This document shows positions 12,201 to 22,920 of a DNA stretch of 64,000 nucleotides, piece after piece. Within the stretch, counting starts at the first letter, position 1, and each line of letters begins with the position of its first letter. Location of the stretch: assembly GCA_021292105.1 (NCBI GenBank), contig CM037869.1, forward strand, positions 32,710,835-32,774,834. Direction: 5' to 3'. A program made the translations under genes and the position numbers. The DNA is from Anadara kagoshimensis. Its lineage: Eukaryota; Mollusca; Bivalvia; Arcoida; Arcidae. The notes under the pieces were generated by a model. The model was not told the DNA's origin. It made no database searches and saw only the letters and a program-made list of their open reading frames with translations.

Positions 12201-15200
12201 CCTCCCGTTACAGCTTAGGGTACCTATCTCTTATCCGCAATTCCTTCTAAACCCTTCAATGGATTTTCATGAAACTTTCACACAATTTTTGTGATATAAT
12301 GCAAATGTGCACCTCCTATTTATAAATTTGATCCGATGAATTTTCTATGTGGGGGAGCGGGGGGTATTTTCTGTGAGCTTGTGGCTCACAGTTTTTTATT
12401 TAGTTTATTTCTAGTATGGTTGTGAAGAAGTTGTTTTAAATGATAAAATTAATTTGTAGAAAAAAGTATTGATAAAAATGATTAAACGACATGATTGGTA
12501 TCTTAATATTATTTAATTATTAGACTTAAAGCGTATACATTTACTACAGTACTCATTTTAATAAAAACGAAATATATCCAACGGCAACAGGCCGAACCGC
12601 ACATATATGGTGTGTTCTACTTTTAAAAGTATTATTGAAATAACATTCAAAAGTAGCATTCGGTAATTCAGGTGAAAAATAATCACAAATATTTTACTTT
12701 GTTGAAAAACTTCATAGCTTTTTATAGTATCGTTTTATATTTACATGCCAAATTGTATTTAATTTGTAATAGGTTTCATGTAAATAAATAACACTCGGAT
12801 ACATCTTTTTTTTCTTTTGACAGTTTTTGTTTTTGGGTCTCTTTCTGTAACTGTTTTCGATTTAGATACGGTAATTACTCTTAGTGGAAGTGTTTTTCCT
12901 GAAAATGTTTTTAGAAGAAACATCTTATCAAATTATATACAGTAACTTATATATAGATCTTGTAAAATCGGTGTGCATGTGGTTTTGTTTCATAGATGAC
13001 GATTTATAACGAACACAATGACCTTAAACTTAATAAGATATTTGTGGTTGTGGTTTACCTATGACAAAATCTTAAATAAACTATATAGGAATATGTCAGA
13101 TTATTACCAAAACTGATCAAGAACTGCCATTCTCGTTGGAGCTTAAACAGGTTTGCGAGACAGTGTTACATTTCATTATGTACTGAAATTTGTGAATTGA
13201 ATTCTAAAGTTTGATTACACACATAACGACAATGGGTAGTTGAATAGAACATGCTGCTTATCCTACTTAAGCACTGATGGAAATATGTTTCCATCTAATT
13301 TTCCCATTAAATGTATACCTGTATGTATATTTTGTAATGACACCACTTTCTTACATTGTTTCTCACTTTTTTAACAAGAACACACGATTTTATTTCCTTA
13401 ATTTAGAGTTTTAGAGTTCTGTTGCCGTCTTATTTGTGCCTATTTCCATAATAGTAAAAATGTAAAACTGACTGTCTGTTCATTCATATCTATGGTTCAC
13501 TCATTAATGTCTGTGTCATCAAACAATACCGCACATGAGGACAAGGAACTACGTCAAGGTACCACACAACGCTCAACTTGCACAGACCTTTTTTGAGTAG
13601 TGGAGCAATATCCCTCTAAGGACAATAAACACGATAGAGTCAAGGCTTAGGAGAGTAAGAGAATAGACTAAACCGAGGGTTAAGCACATCGGGGGCTACT
13701 GATTTCGATCAAAAATGGTGTAGTCTACTCTTGTCTTAACATTACTCTAGCAAACGTCGTATGTGATTGCACAACAAAAAATATAAAAAATATTCAGTAA
13801 TTTATTTTCAAATTGCTCAAACAATGAACTAATCGATCAAATCTAAACTTTTTTCTTTTTTCTACTGCTGGTAAACATGTTTTTGGACTTTTTCGTTTAT
13901 GTTATTTTTTATTTGTAGATTGTACTGATGGTAGTTATTTCAATGGTGACAGTTGTGTTGGCTGTCCTACAGGATGCGTCGATAATAATTGCAATCCCGA
14001 AAATGGTCAGTGCCTCAATGGATGCAAACAGCCATTTTATGGAACACTTTGTAATTTGATTTGTTCCACTAATTGTTATAACACATCATGCGGAAGATAC
14101 AATGGTGAATGTATTGGTTGCAAAACCGGATTGTACGGTAGTCAATGCGATGCAACATGTCCATGGAGTTGCAAAGATAACGTTTGCAGACAAAATGACG
14201 GATACTGTACAAGTTGTAACTACCCTTACAAAGGAATCAAGTGTAAAGGTAATAATTAATAAATCAATTGTTGCTATCCTTAAACACTTATGTTTCTAAC
14301 TCCCTGTCACATGTCTCCTATAGTTTTTTTGTACAATTTTGATGTACACGTATATACATATATATTCTTGAATTCTTTAATTTGTCAGTAAATTTGCTTA
14401 TTTTGATTTTTAAGAACGGATTTCTCACCAATTTTTATTGTAGATTGTATTGCTGGTAGTTATATCAATGACGCCAATTGTATCCCTTGCTCTACGGGAT
14501 GCGTCAATAATAATTGCAATCCCGGGACTGGTGAATGTCTCTATGGATGCAAACAACCATTTTATGGAACATTTTGTAATTTGACATGTTCCACCAAATG
14601 TTACAACACATCATGTGGAAGAGACAATGGTGAATGTATTGGTTGCAAAACCGGATTGTACGGTAGTCAATGCGATGCAACATGTCCACCGAATTGCAAA
14701 GATAATATATGCAGACAGGATAATGGATATTGTACAAGATGTACTCACCCTTACAAAGGAATCACATGTAAAGGTAATAACTAATGAATCAATTGTTTCT
14801 ATCCTTAATAACTTCCCGTCATATATTTCTTTTAGTTTATCTACAGTTTTTGCAATAATTTTTTTATCAACATAGGGAGGAGCAAATTCTAGCATTTGAA
14901 ATCTTCCATTTGAAAACTTTTTTAAAAAAATTACGCGAAAACATCAAAAATATTGAATCTTATCGAAACACATCTTGTAGAAAGAACACAAACGACGCAC
15001 AATAAGTAATTTGAATTCCTACGCCATAGCTATGCTACTGTTTTTACTTGCTATGGCTAAATTGTTGTTTAAATTGTTGATTTGTTGTTTAAAAAGGTCT
15101 ATAAATTGAATTATAAGAAATGTAATGGAAGGATTAAAGAATTTGCTTACGTAACTTTGAATGAATAGTGATAGGGGTTTTACAATACTCTGTTCATTGG

Positions 15201-18200
15201 CAAATCGTTTTTAATTGCTTGTATTTGTTAGGTATTATTAAAAATAAATTTTATGTTTTCTAGTTTCTATTTAGTGTCGTGCCACAGATATACATTGTTT
15301 AATACATAATACAGTCCAACCTGCCTTAAAGGTCACCTCTATATAAGGGCCACCTGCTAATAAAGGCCAGTAGAATTGTATCCTAATTGATCTTTATTCA
15401 TATTTTTTCAACCTGAATATTAAGGTCACCTGCCCATAAAGGCCACTTTCACTTGTTGCTTTGGGTGGTCTTTATAGACAGGTTTGACTGTATTGTGTAA
15501 TGTGTCAATGCACTAGTCTGAAATCTTTCATAAATTAATTTTTGTTTAGTCTGTGTGTTCACTGTATATGTTTCTTTGCACATATGTTCTTCAATTAAAA
15601 GTGGTTCATGAAATGGTAAAATACTATAAATTGATATAGTTGGGATAAGGTACGTTATCAAGCTTCAAAGTCCAATCTTATCATTTTTGTAGAGTTCCCT
15701 GGGTATTTGTAGATGGTTTACTTTCTTTACACTAGCTATAGGTAAGTATATGCTAATTATTTCCGTTTCTTAATTGTTTTGTAGAATGTATCGATGGATT
15801 CTATGGCGATAAATGTAAAAACTGTTCTGAGGGATGTTTGGATAGGAAATGTGTCCAAAACAATGGTCATTGTACCTGTAAAGAGTCGTTCTTTGGAAAT
15901 ACGTGTAACCAGTCCTGTCCAGAAAACTGTAAAAACAACAGGTGCAATCAAACCACTGGTGACTGTGTGGGAGGTTGTCAAACTTCATTTTTGAGAGGCA
16001 AAAAATGCAACGGTACAATATTTAGTGTGTAATGATTTTTTATATGACATACATTTGAAACACTGCTATTTATATAAAAAGGAATATGTCATCGTTTTTA
16101 GTACGAGATAAATGAAGTTCTTCCCGATGTCAGATTTATTTCAGATATTATTGCCCTTTTTCAATTTTTTGACTGATCTGTGCTCTAGGCATTTATACTA
16201 TTTTAATTGGTCTGCCATTGGCGACTTATGAATGGATATGAAATACTCCTCCATTTGATGAGAATCTCCAATCCAACTTAAGATGGTAAGTTATTTTGTT
16301 GACAGTATTAGCTTTGATATTTTGTACAGAACTTTTTATTCAGATACATTTTGAATTATTTTATTTCATTTATTCATTTTTTGCAGAATGTGCTGATGGA
16401 ACGTATGGTAAAAATTGTGATATGGAATGCCCCTCAAATTGTTACTTAACTAAGTGTACCAGAATGGCCGGATTTTGTTCGGATGGGTGTAAATATAAGA
16501 ATATGATTGGCAGCAAATGTGAAGGTATTGCGATTAAACATTCAATGATAGCTTTGTGTTAAAAGTATATGTTATTTATGATCATCAACATATCTATTTA
16601 TCGGCCTGATAGCTTATTTGTTTCTACTTTGGATGCATTAACTCATTATTTTAAGTTCGACATGTAATTATTATTCATAATTTAAATCCACATTATTTTT
16701 ATATATAATACTACCAATACTGTAAACCTGTTTAATTTCGCATGTACTTATTTTCGCGGTAAAGGAAATTTAGATATAACGGCGTAGTTAAATTTTCGAG
16801 TTTTTGAAATCTGCACTGTAACACAACATTTTATAATTTTTCGCTTGGTATTAATTTATGCGCAAAACAAATGACCGCAAGATAAGCAAACATTCGTACA
16901 CCGCGGAAATAAATACGTTTACAGAACATGATCTAGTATGTAAACAGTTAAAAATAATTTGTAATTTCGAAACAAATACTGACATTACCTTATGTAGGAG
17001 ATAGAACATGTCAAGTGGAATGAAATAACAATGCATAACAGGATAAACATTAAATGCATATGAAAAGATCCGTTGACAATTAAACTCAACTATGGAAGCC
17101 AACTTGGTATTTTTGCAAAATAATGTGGATAAAATGGCGTCAAGCACGTGTTTCCTTAACACTTTAGGAAATTTAGAAAATATAATTTGCTTTATATTAA
17201 ACATCAATGTGCTAACCACACGTAATGTATATGTTATCAATATTGTTGATAAATGTGATATCTCTGTGTAGGATTACCCTGGATATTTGACGTCCCATAC
17301 TTTCATGTTCCTTTTTTCTCGATTTTGATTACACACATGTCGGGTGTAGCTAGCTTGACAGGAGGTGCTGACCTTTCCGGGGAACCCAGCCCCACTTTGA
17401 TGGTGAATGTTCACGTGTTTAACTTCATTTGTCAGTTTTAAAGTTTTTACTTTCCTTTAGGATTGATATTTGGACATGGATCATTACGTTTGTTTTTTAT
17501 TGCTTGGGGTTAACGTGTAAGTTTTTTTTACATTGTAGATTTCTTAATGTTCAGTGCTTTACTGTTAATAAAGATGTTTATTAAGAATCTTAGTATCGTA
17601 TTTTGAATAAATACAGGAAGGATTTTTGCAGTAAGGAATTCGACGTTTTATCTCCATCAATAGGAACATTATATTCATTGATTTAATTGATTATTTAGAT
17701 ATTTCATAATTGAAAAAAACAGCTTTTTAAAGAATAGCAGGTTGTATAAGTGAAGCATAGTAAAATCTATAGTTTTGTTTATAGAATGTTCTGATGGATT
17801 TTATGGTATATCGTGTAACTTGACATGTAGCAAAACCTGCAAAAAATGTTTACGGCAAACAGGCTTGTGTGCACGTAAGTTTAAGTACAAATGGTACTCC
17901 CTAACATATGAACGCGATACCAACTCGTACACAAACCTATTTCAGATTGTTATGCAGAAATATATAGAAGTTGGTATTCGGGTATTGAATGATATTATTA
18001 ATGTCAGTCATAAACTGAACAAACAAATGACTCAAATAATGAAATCTCTTTCTCTAAGACTACCAGGCTGCTTCTTACATTAATACAAATAGCGCAACAT
18101 TACTTTTAGATTTGAGTCATGATGGTAAGCTATTGGGTAACAGACTAAGCAAAGTCCTAAAAATACAAAAATAGAACCTTTTTGCTTAAAACTAAAATTC

Positions 18201-21200
18201 TGGAAATTGATATTATCTTTTTTATTTGATTATTATCTCATGGTATAGCACACCCATTTCAACTATAGGGAAATAATAAAGAACGGAACAATTTTTTCGG
18301 CTGCATTTTCATTAATGATACTCGGACATTTTGTCAAATTACTGAATTAGATTTTTTTTCCAAAAATGTACCCTCACTTATACATTAGATCTAAAGGACA
18401 ATGGAAAGTTTTACTATGTTTGACTATATACCGTTTTATGTTATTATCAGAATACAAGAATAACTGCATACACAAACACAGTCAAGAACAAAGTATATTT
18501 CAACGCCATAAGGAATATTCGCGAGGTCTCTATATAAAAAACTTGAATATTCGACGTCTATAACTTAATATTCCATTCATTATCAATTGGTTTCACACGT
18601 GGCGATACAGCGAGCTACACAGGGGTAATTTACCTTTCCTGAGTACCCGGTCTAACTTCACTGGTAGAAGTACACGTTTTATCAATAACAAACACGCGTA
18701 TCAATGCCAAAACAAAAATTAAAAATTCTTGAAAAAAATTATATTGTTCACTTACTTGTGCTTAGTCGTAACTGAAAATATGCATGCGCATCTTAGATTA
18801 CCATAAAGTATTTCTATAGGAAGGAAAATGTTTGTGCCATGGGGATTTTACATGAGGAAAATAGCGATTTTGACACCGAAAGTGACATGTTGCGCTATAT
18901 GCACAAAATAATCCCACATTTGCTTGATTTTTCAATATGTTATATTCCCATAGCTCCACCGTGTACGGCTGGGTGATATTATAAGAATATGATTGGCAAC
19001 AAATGTGAAGGTATTGTGATTAAACATTCTATAATAGCTTTGTTTCAAAAGTATATGGTATTAAATATTCTATTTAAGTTACAAATGGTCTCTCAATTCT
19101 TAAACTCTATTCCTTCTTTAATAACTTTTAATCATAACCTGTCTCCCAATCATTCAACTTCTTATATAGATATATAGATGACGATCGTTTACCTACACTT
19201 CTGAAATATTGATTATGTAATTATATCTAGATTTAAACATGGTACATGTATGTTAATAAAAAAAATGAACTATCATGAGGCAACTTTCATAATAAACAGC
19301 AACGAATATTATTTCTCGAAGTAAATTATAGCGATTAATGCATATTCTGTTCATAAGGATGTTTGAATGGAATTAATTGTTTTACTCTCAAACAATAAGT
19401 AATCGTTTTATCAACTCTTCTCAAATATTATTTAAATTAATACAGTTTGTAGCAATTAAAACTGTTTCCAATTAAATTTTTTCTGACATTTTAGATGTAC
19501 CAAATCTATTGACATTTATGATCATTTCAAGTGGAAGGATAGGGGCCGTTTAATGATTTTATATAGAATCCATTTACGTTTTTGAAGATGTCATTTTTAT
19601 GAACATCTCCATATTGTCTATTTGGATTACAATTATTAAATATCATACCAGTGTTGATAGCACGAGACCACCTTTTCGATATACAATTCTTCATCCGTTG
19701 TGCTTGGACCAATACTAAAATTAGAAGTTTTTCAATGAATTTTAAAATATCTAAATGATTAAATTATAAAGTGATATTATATATTATCTCTTTAAGTAAA
19801 ACCTTTAAAAGTTTGGTGGGATATGCACATATTATGCATAACAATTACTTAGCAACGGATAAGTCTATTTCTTAGGGTAAGAGTAGAGAAAGAAAACAGT
19901 ATTTTTTTATACAATAAGAGATGTTTTGGCAATATTGAATACCACTAATATGAAAAGTTTTAAAATATGAACAGCAGCACTTATTGTTGAAAATATCTCA
20001 GACCACCGATCATATTAGTGATTCATTTATGCAAGGCAATGTTTTTGAGGACCACAAAACCTTTGAACAATGCTCAAATTGACTATTCTATCGTCTTATC
20101 GTAAATCTCTCAGGGTCAGTACATTTTATATCGGACAGGGGCGAAGCCACCAACACACTTGGTAACCAACAGCGACATACCTCTAGTGAAGATTTGGATG
20201 AGTAATTTATAGCATAAACCGTTTCTGTAAGACAAACCAATTACACTTTTGTTCCATGAAATCAACTCTGTACATACCATATTAGGACAATAAAGCACGC
20301 TGTGACGATAATACCATACCGAGCGTTTCAAAAACCATTTACAAAACCAATTTGAATGCGTGTCAGCAAAGACATAAGACTCATAGCTGGATTGAAAGTA
20401 CCGTCGTCGCTGGGTGGTATGTGTGGCAAAATAATGATCAATTGGATTTACTAGTTATTTCTGTCAAATATAGTAATCCCACTTTTGTTTCAATATCACC
20501 GCATCTTCACTAATGTATATAGTTGCCGTAAATATTGTGATAAATGAGTGGGTAATGCAAAATCGCCCTTCAACTGCCCCATACCTTTGTAAACTAGTAA
20601 GTGATAACATTTTTCAAAATATATATGCCACCATGTGCAATCAGAATTGTATTGCAAAATACGTTGATTTGGGTGATTATGTACTCTTTGTCCTTAATGA
20701 TATCGTAATAATCTTTAAAAAGACGACGGATATTGCATTGACTGTAAGATTTTTTTTATTTTTTTATTTTTTGTGATTTTCTAACCAATACTGACCTTAG
20801 AGAATGCTGTCTCCAAAGTTTATTAGACTCGAAATGGTTTTTAGTCTAAATCTTTATTTATTTTCTCTACTTTGCAGGTTTCTTAACTGCAACGGAAGGA
20901 ACGGATAACCCAACAATTGCTAATGTTGGATTGATAATCGTAGGAATTATATCTTTGATCAACACAGTCTTCATTATTATCTTATTTATTTTGTATTACA
21001 ACAGGTAAAAACAATTTATTTAATTTTCGACTGGATTTGTTGAATTAATTCATATTTATGCATATTAATCTTGTCGTCTAGATTTCTTATACATGTAAGT
21101 TCTTATGAAGAAACTTCATATCTGGGACTGGAGTAGGTTTTACAAAATAAGGTATTTGTAGTATATTATCAGTTACTGATCTAAAATCGTAGTAACAATC

Positions 21201-22205
21201 GAAGAGTGATTTTGAGTTGGCTTCTTTTTACTATTTTTGTTGGTCTTTTCTTCACAGTCGATTGTTTTTATTATAAAAATTTCAATATATTTATTTGTTA
21301 TATATATGAATATATTTTTTTTAAATGAATCATGCTAAATAAAGGTTCGTATCATTTGTATTTTGTTCCTAACAAGTTGTTTATTTGTAATTTAAATGTT
21401 ATAAAAGTTTTGAATAATGTCTTTCTAACATATATCACAATTAACTTTAGATTATATTTGAGTTAGTATTCTAAGAAGATTATGTAAGATTTTGTTTAAC
21501 ATGTATTTATTTCGTGTTACCCTTACCAAACCATTTAAAACATATCGGTTGCTTGGATATTTAAGTTGGTTGTAGTAAAGGACAATGTGTAACAAATTGC
21601 ATCATGGATATCTAGATTAATATTTCCAATAAAACAAAATAATTAAGGAGTTTTAGAACTGGTTCTATTTATTTATCTAGAAGGCGGCGTAAAGAAACAG
21701 TTTATGAAAACCAGAAAGTCATGGGTTCACCACAGACTGGAACGGATCAAATAGGTATTATAACTTACAATAGAATTAGTTTATCAATTAATGTTGAATT
21801 GAATACTTTCGTGACGTATTTTTGTCTTGATTTTGTTGATTTTTTATCAGAATGTACGCATAATTATGCAATATGCATGTTTTAGTTATGCCATTGGCAT
21901 GTTTTAGTTATGCCATTGGCATGTTTAAGTTACAAAATTGTCATTCCTTTAATTATTTGAAGTTAGTTATCAGTCAAATGCTGCAATGATATGATAATAT
22001 GAATATTTTGTAGAAAATGGAAAAAGAAACAATTCTTAAACCGAATCATATATTTTCAGACAATTATAGCCCGGAACAACAGCAGGCTGTACACTATGAG
22101 ACTTTAGGCTTAAGTGATCGTGGCAGTATCAATAACAATTCTGCTGATGCGTATACAGGACTTAATATAATTGAGGCACGCATACACCAAAACAATAATA
22201 GTTAA
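6160..22205 (+). CDS. Gene A: FTP lectin-EGF single-pass membrane receptor with short tyrosine-motif tail (12 coding exons)
   Basis: Predicted type I cell-surface receptor of 689 residues, assembled from coding exons 6170-6245, 8849-9052, 10138-10362, 11970-12071, 13919-14248, 14444-14773, 15785-16012, 16387-16524, 17785-17874, 20878-21004, 21681-21754 and 22060-22205. All junctions are GT-AG; ectodomain introns are phase 1, and no frame break is seen. Order: signal peptide (1-25), fucolectin/tachylectin-4/pentraxin-1 (FTP) type domain (26-168), cysteine-rich EGF-like repeats (169-574), membrane span (about 591-614), RRRRK stop-transfer (617-621), tail to 689. Tyr625 sits in YENQ (Grb2-type pYxN), Tyr654 in VHYETL (ITIM-like), Tyr673 in YTGL. 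There is no kinase or phosphatase domain. The ectodomain is paralogous exon by exon to gene B at 34011 onward. Ligand and function are unknown. The family resembles molluscan MEGF-like/RPTP ectodomains. A 5' UTR intron is possible, because an AG precedes position 6160. Confidence 0.82.
6246..8848. other. Gene A intron 1
   Basis: AT-rich intron of 2.6 kb between the signal-peptide exon and the first FTP exon. No repeat family member or coding segment was recognised; short open frames lack cysteine or domain patterns. Confidence 0.55.
8849..9052 (+). CDS. Gene A exon 2: FTP lectin-type domain, first half
   Basis: Residues 26-93, phase 1 in and out. It begins VNLALHKSTNQSS, the usual start of an F5/8-type FTP fold. 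SNAVDG and EWWQVDLGE follow, then IQIYYRTN. The His in FAHT corresponds to the fucose-binding His of eel fucolectin. The donor is GTAAATAT. The paralogous gene B exon is 38513-38716. Confidence 0.82.
10138..10362 (+). CDS. Gene A exon 3: FTP lectin-type domain, second half
   Basis: Residues 94-168, phase 1 to 1, after the acceptor AACAG at 10137. It encodes IVSRLDGYAINITKSLNP, TWQCYKD, LGRYVKFSRE and a closing INLCELEVYG, the typical end of the FTP/F5-8 domain. Joined to exon 2 the fucolectin signature region reads YRTNIVSRLDG, so the expected R-x-D-x4-R/K is altered to R-x-N-x3-R. Sugar binding is therefore uncertain. A longer open frame across this stretch is only a shadow frame. Confidence 0.82.
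10363..11969. other. Gene A intron 3
   Basis: Contains GCAGAACTACACGGTCGTTTCGG near 10790, a piece of a small dispersed repeat also seen at about 19640, 42670, 51255 and (inverted) 62970. Otherwise nothing recognised; the overlapping frames at 10867-11452 have no family signature. Confidence 0.45.
11970..12071 (+). CDS. Gene A exon 4: shortened EGF-like exon
   Basis: Residues 169-202, phase 1 to 1, starting GCPKGRYGYNCNSNC and ending DNGQCNKTR before GTAAG. The paralogous gene B exon (43705-43842, 138 nt) is 36 nt longer: it has one extra codon near its start and continues after GQCN with CSSGWSGVKCDHIR. Copy A therefore lacks the last two cysteines of the EGF module while staying in frame. 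This could be a deletion or a shifted donor site. Reading on past 12071 gives no homologous sequence. Confidence 0.72.
12136..12405 (+). repeat. Dispersed repeat of the ATACCCC...GTCCGTCCGTCC type
   Basis: TATACCCCAGCTTTACAAGT, GGGGGTATATAGTGATAGGG, then GTGTCCGTCCGTCC, CAATGGATTTTCATGAAACTT and an end GTGAGCTTGTGGCTCACAGTTTTT. I recognise this as a repeat type common in bivalve genomes. GTGAGC...GCTCAC forms a hairpin at the right end. It lies in gene A intron 4, absent from the gene B counterpart. Confidence 0.6.
13919..14248 (+). CDS. Gene A exon 5: double EGF-like exon, first of two tandem copies
   Basis: Residues 203-312, 330 nt, phase 1 to 1, acceptor TTTGTAG, donor GTAATAATT. Cysteine-rich EGF/MEGF-type spacing with GCKQPFYGT and CKTGLYGSQC modules, about two and a half repeats, ending HPYKG-like (YPYKGIKCKG). 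It is very similar to the next exon (14444-14773) and to gene B exon 45193-45522. Confidence 0.8.
14444..14773 (+). CDS. Gene A exon 6: double EGF-like exon, second tandem copy
   Basis: Residues 313-422, 330 nt, phase 1 to 1. It starts DCIAGSYINDANC, has the same cysteine pattern as the exon 200 bp upstream, and ends THPYKGITCKG before GTAATAAC. Because the 195-bp intron between them is short and both exons share the flanking ATTGTAGATTGTA type acceptor, this is a recent local exon duplication. Gene B has a single copy. Confidence 0.8.
15310..15492. mobile_element. Short MITE, copy 2 (opposite orientation)
   Basis: TACAGTCCAACCTGCC at the left and AGACAGGTTTGACTGTA at the right. The interior matches the reverse complement of the copies at 5075 and 44403. 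It lies in gene A intron 6; the corresponding gene B intron lacks it. Confidence 0.8.
15785..16012 (+). CDS. Gene A exon 7: EGF-like (MEGF-type) exon
   Basis: Residues 423-498, 228 nt, phase 1 to 1. It encodes ECIDGFYGDKCKNCSEGC, then CTCKESFFGNTCNQSCPENC and ends RGKKCNG. The CxCxxxFFGxxC pattern is the laminin/EGF-like type found in MEGF10/11 and in molluscan RPTP ectodomains. The gene B counterpart is 47082-47309, strongly conserved. Confidence 0.8.
16387..16524 (+). CDS. Gene A exon 8: EGF-like exon
   Basis: Residues 499-544, 138 nt, phase 1 to 1, acceptor TTTTTTGCAG. It encodes ECADGTYGKNCDMECPSNC and ends NMIGSKCEG. The gene B counterpart is 47464-47601. A decayed further copy of its 3' half lies at about 18960-19040. 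Confidence 0.78.
16720..16924. mobile_element. MITE with CTGTAAAC termini
   Basis: CTGTAAACCTGTTTAATTTC at the left and CCGCGGAAATAAATACGTTT followed by ACAG at the right are imperfect inverted repeats with interior TTTTCGCGG / CCGCGAA. Marine invertebrate genomes commonly carry MITEs of this CTGTAAAC...TTTCGCGG type. It lies in gene A intron 8. Confidence 0.65.
17255..17520 (+). repeat. Dispersed repeat family R, full-length copy in gene A intron 8
   Basis: TAGGATTACCCTGGATATTT, GACGTCCCATACTTTCATGT, GATTACACACATGTCGGGTG, TAGCTAG, GTTCACGTGTTTAACTTCAT, TTTGTCAG and an end GGACATGGATCATTACGTTTG. The same repeat is at the homologous place in gene B (48310-48560), so it predates the duplication. 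Confidence 0.75.
17785..17874 (+). CDS. Gene A exon 9: short membrane-proximal cysteine-rich exon
   Basis: Residues 545-574, 90 nt, phase 1 to 1. It encodes ECSDGFYGISCNLTCSKTC and ends RQTGLCA before GTAAG. It is the last cysteine-rich module before the membrane span. The gene B counterpart 49112-49201 differs at a few residues only. Confidence 0.78.
17875..20877. other. Gene A intron 9
   Basis: The first kilobase aligns with gene B intron 8 (for example GCATTTTCATTAATGATA and CATTTTGTCAAATTACTGAA at 18300 and 49560). It then contains a partial family R repeat (18595-18685) and the relic EGF exon (18955-19200). The rest, 19200-20877, shows no coding segment apart from a small dispersed repeat near 19640. 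Confidence 0.6.
18955..19200 (+). pseudogene. Relic of an additional EGF-like exon and its intron flank
   Basis: GTACGGCTGGGTGATATTATAAGAA, read in pieces, matches the 3' half of exon 16387-16524 and even better gene B exon 47464-47601. The homology continues through NMIGNKCEG, the donor GTATTGTG and into the intron (TCTCAATTCTTAAACTCTATTCC against TCTCAATTCCTAAACTTTATTCG at about 47685). The 5' half with its acceptor is missing, so it cannot be spliced in as a full module. Confidence 0.7.
20878..21004 (+). CDS. Gene A exon 10: membrane span
   Basis: Residues 575-616, 127 nt, phase 1 in and phase 2 out, which is the phase change also seen at gene B exon 50201-50315. A short Thr/Asn-rich stalk (TATEGTDNPT) is followed by a hydrophobic stretch of about 24 residues starting VGLIIVGIISLIN, and it ends YYN just before the basic residues of the next exon. 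Confidence 0.8.
21681..21754 (+). CDS. Gene A exon 11: juxtamembrane RRRRK and YENQ
   Basis: Residues 617-641, 74 nt, phase 2 to 1. Four arginines and a lysine form the stop-transfer signal; TVYENQKVMG follows. The YENQ tetrapeptide is a pYxN motif of the Grb2 SH2-binding type and is conserved in the gene B exon at 52737-52819 (RYENQ), though most of the surrounding sequence differs, which suggests constraint. Confidence 0.78.
22060..22205 (+). CDS. Gene A exon 12: terminal exon, ITIM-like tail and stop
   Basis: Residues 642-689 and stop TAA at 22203-22205. The acceptor TATTTTCAG at 22059 restores phase 1. It encodes DNYSPEQQQAVHYETLG, then DAYTGLN and ends HQNNNS. VHYETL fits V-x-Y-x-x-L, the ITIM consensus; YTGL is a second Y-x-x-L site 19 residues on. 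An earlier AG (22015) hits a stop after eight codons in this phase, so the downstream acceptor is preferred. No AATAAA is evident close behind; an ATTAAA lies at 22677-22682. The 3' end is not fixed. Confidence 0.68.
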
Positions 22206-22550
22206 TAATATCCAGAAAGGCATAGTTTCTTCTGAAAGAATTGTTACCATTTATGCAGTGTTTTCTTCGCAAGAAAAACTGATTTCATTTTATCAAGTTG
22301 TGTCTTTCATTCAGTTTTTCTCATCCAATGGGTCGAAGTTCTATTTGTTAAAAGAGTGATGTCCTGACAGAAGTTTTTCATACTGAAATCATTTAAAAGG
22401 ATTGAGGACATAAATTATGTTTTAATGTTGTCTTTCGGATGTTGTTGGGTCGAATGATCTTACTTTGTGTTAAATAGGTATTTTTCGGCCAACGGAAACA
22501 TTTGCATGTCATTGGACCTAATTATAAATATTCAAGTAAGACAAATTCCA

Positions 22551-22920
22551 GACAATTATCATCTTTAACAATAGCAAACTGAACACTATGAGACATTAGG
22601 CTTTGTGGCAGTGTCAACACTAATTCTGCTGAGGCGTATACATGAGTTTACTTAGTACTCCTACCCGAAAACAGTTATTAAAATCAAGAAACGTGTGGTG
22701 TGTTCTAATAGAATTGTAACTTCGTTACCAGTAGGTTATCTACGCATCCAAACATTTTATCTTTTATCGAATTGTCTTTCACTACTCAGTTCTACAAATC
22801 CGGGATTGAAGTTTGTTCTATGTCTTGAAAGATGTATGTTCAGACTTCAATTTATTATATTGACATCATTAGGAAAGATTCATGACATCATTTTTCATTT
22901 TTAATGTTCTCTGATAGTGC
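22551..22920 (+). pseudogene. Decayed duplicate of gene A terminal exon and 3' flank
   Basis: From TTCCAGACAATTATC the sequence repeats gene A's terminal exon with changes: CACTATGAGACATTAGGC, then GTGGCAGTGTCAA, AATTCTGCTGAGGCGTATACA. The frame is broken by deletions and a stop (ATGAG follows the YT codons). The following 250 bp also resemble the flank behind 22205 (GAATTGTTACC / GAATTGTAACT; TCTTTCACTACTCAGTT). It is a tandem duplication of about 0.4-0.5 kb, now not coding. Confidence 0.7.

Noticed and set aside
14611..14895. Open frames on both strands over the EGF exon at 14444-14773
   Set aside because: Shadow frames of a repetitive cysteine-rich exon. Only the frame with regular EGF cysteine spacing and matching splice phases is real.
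22017..22205. A separate small gene starting at ATG 22017
   Set aside because: The frame coincides with gene A's terminal exon from the acceptor at 22059 and completes phase 1 exactly. An independent start is unnecessary.
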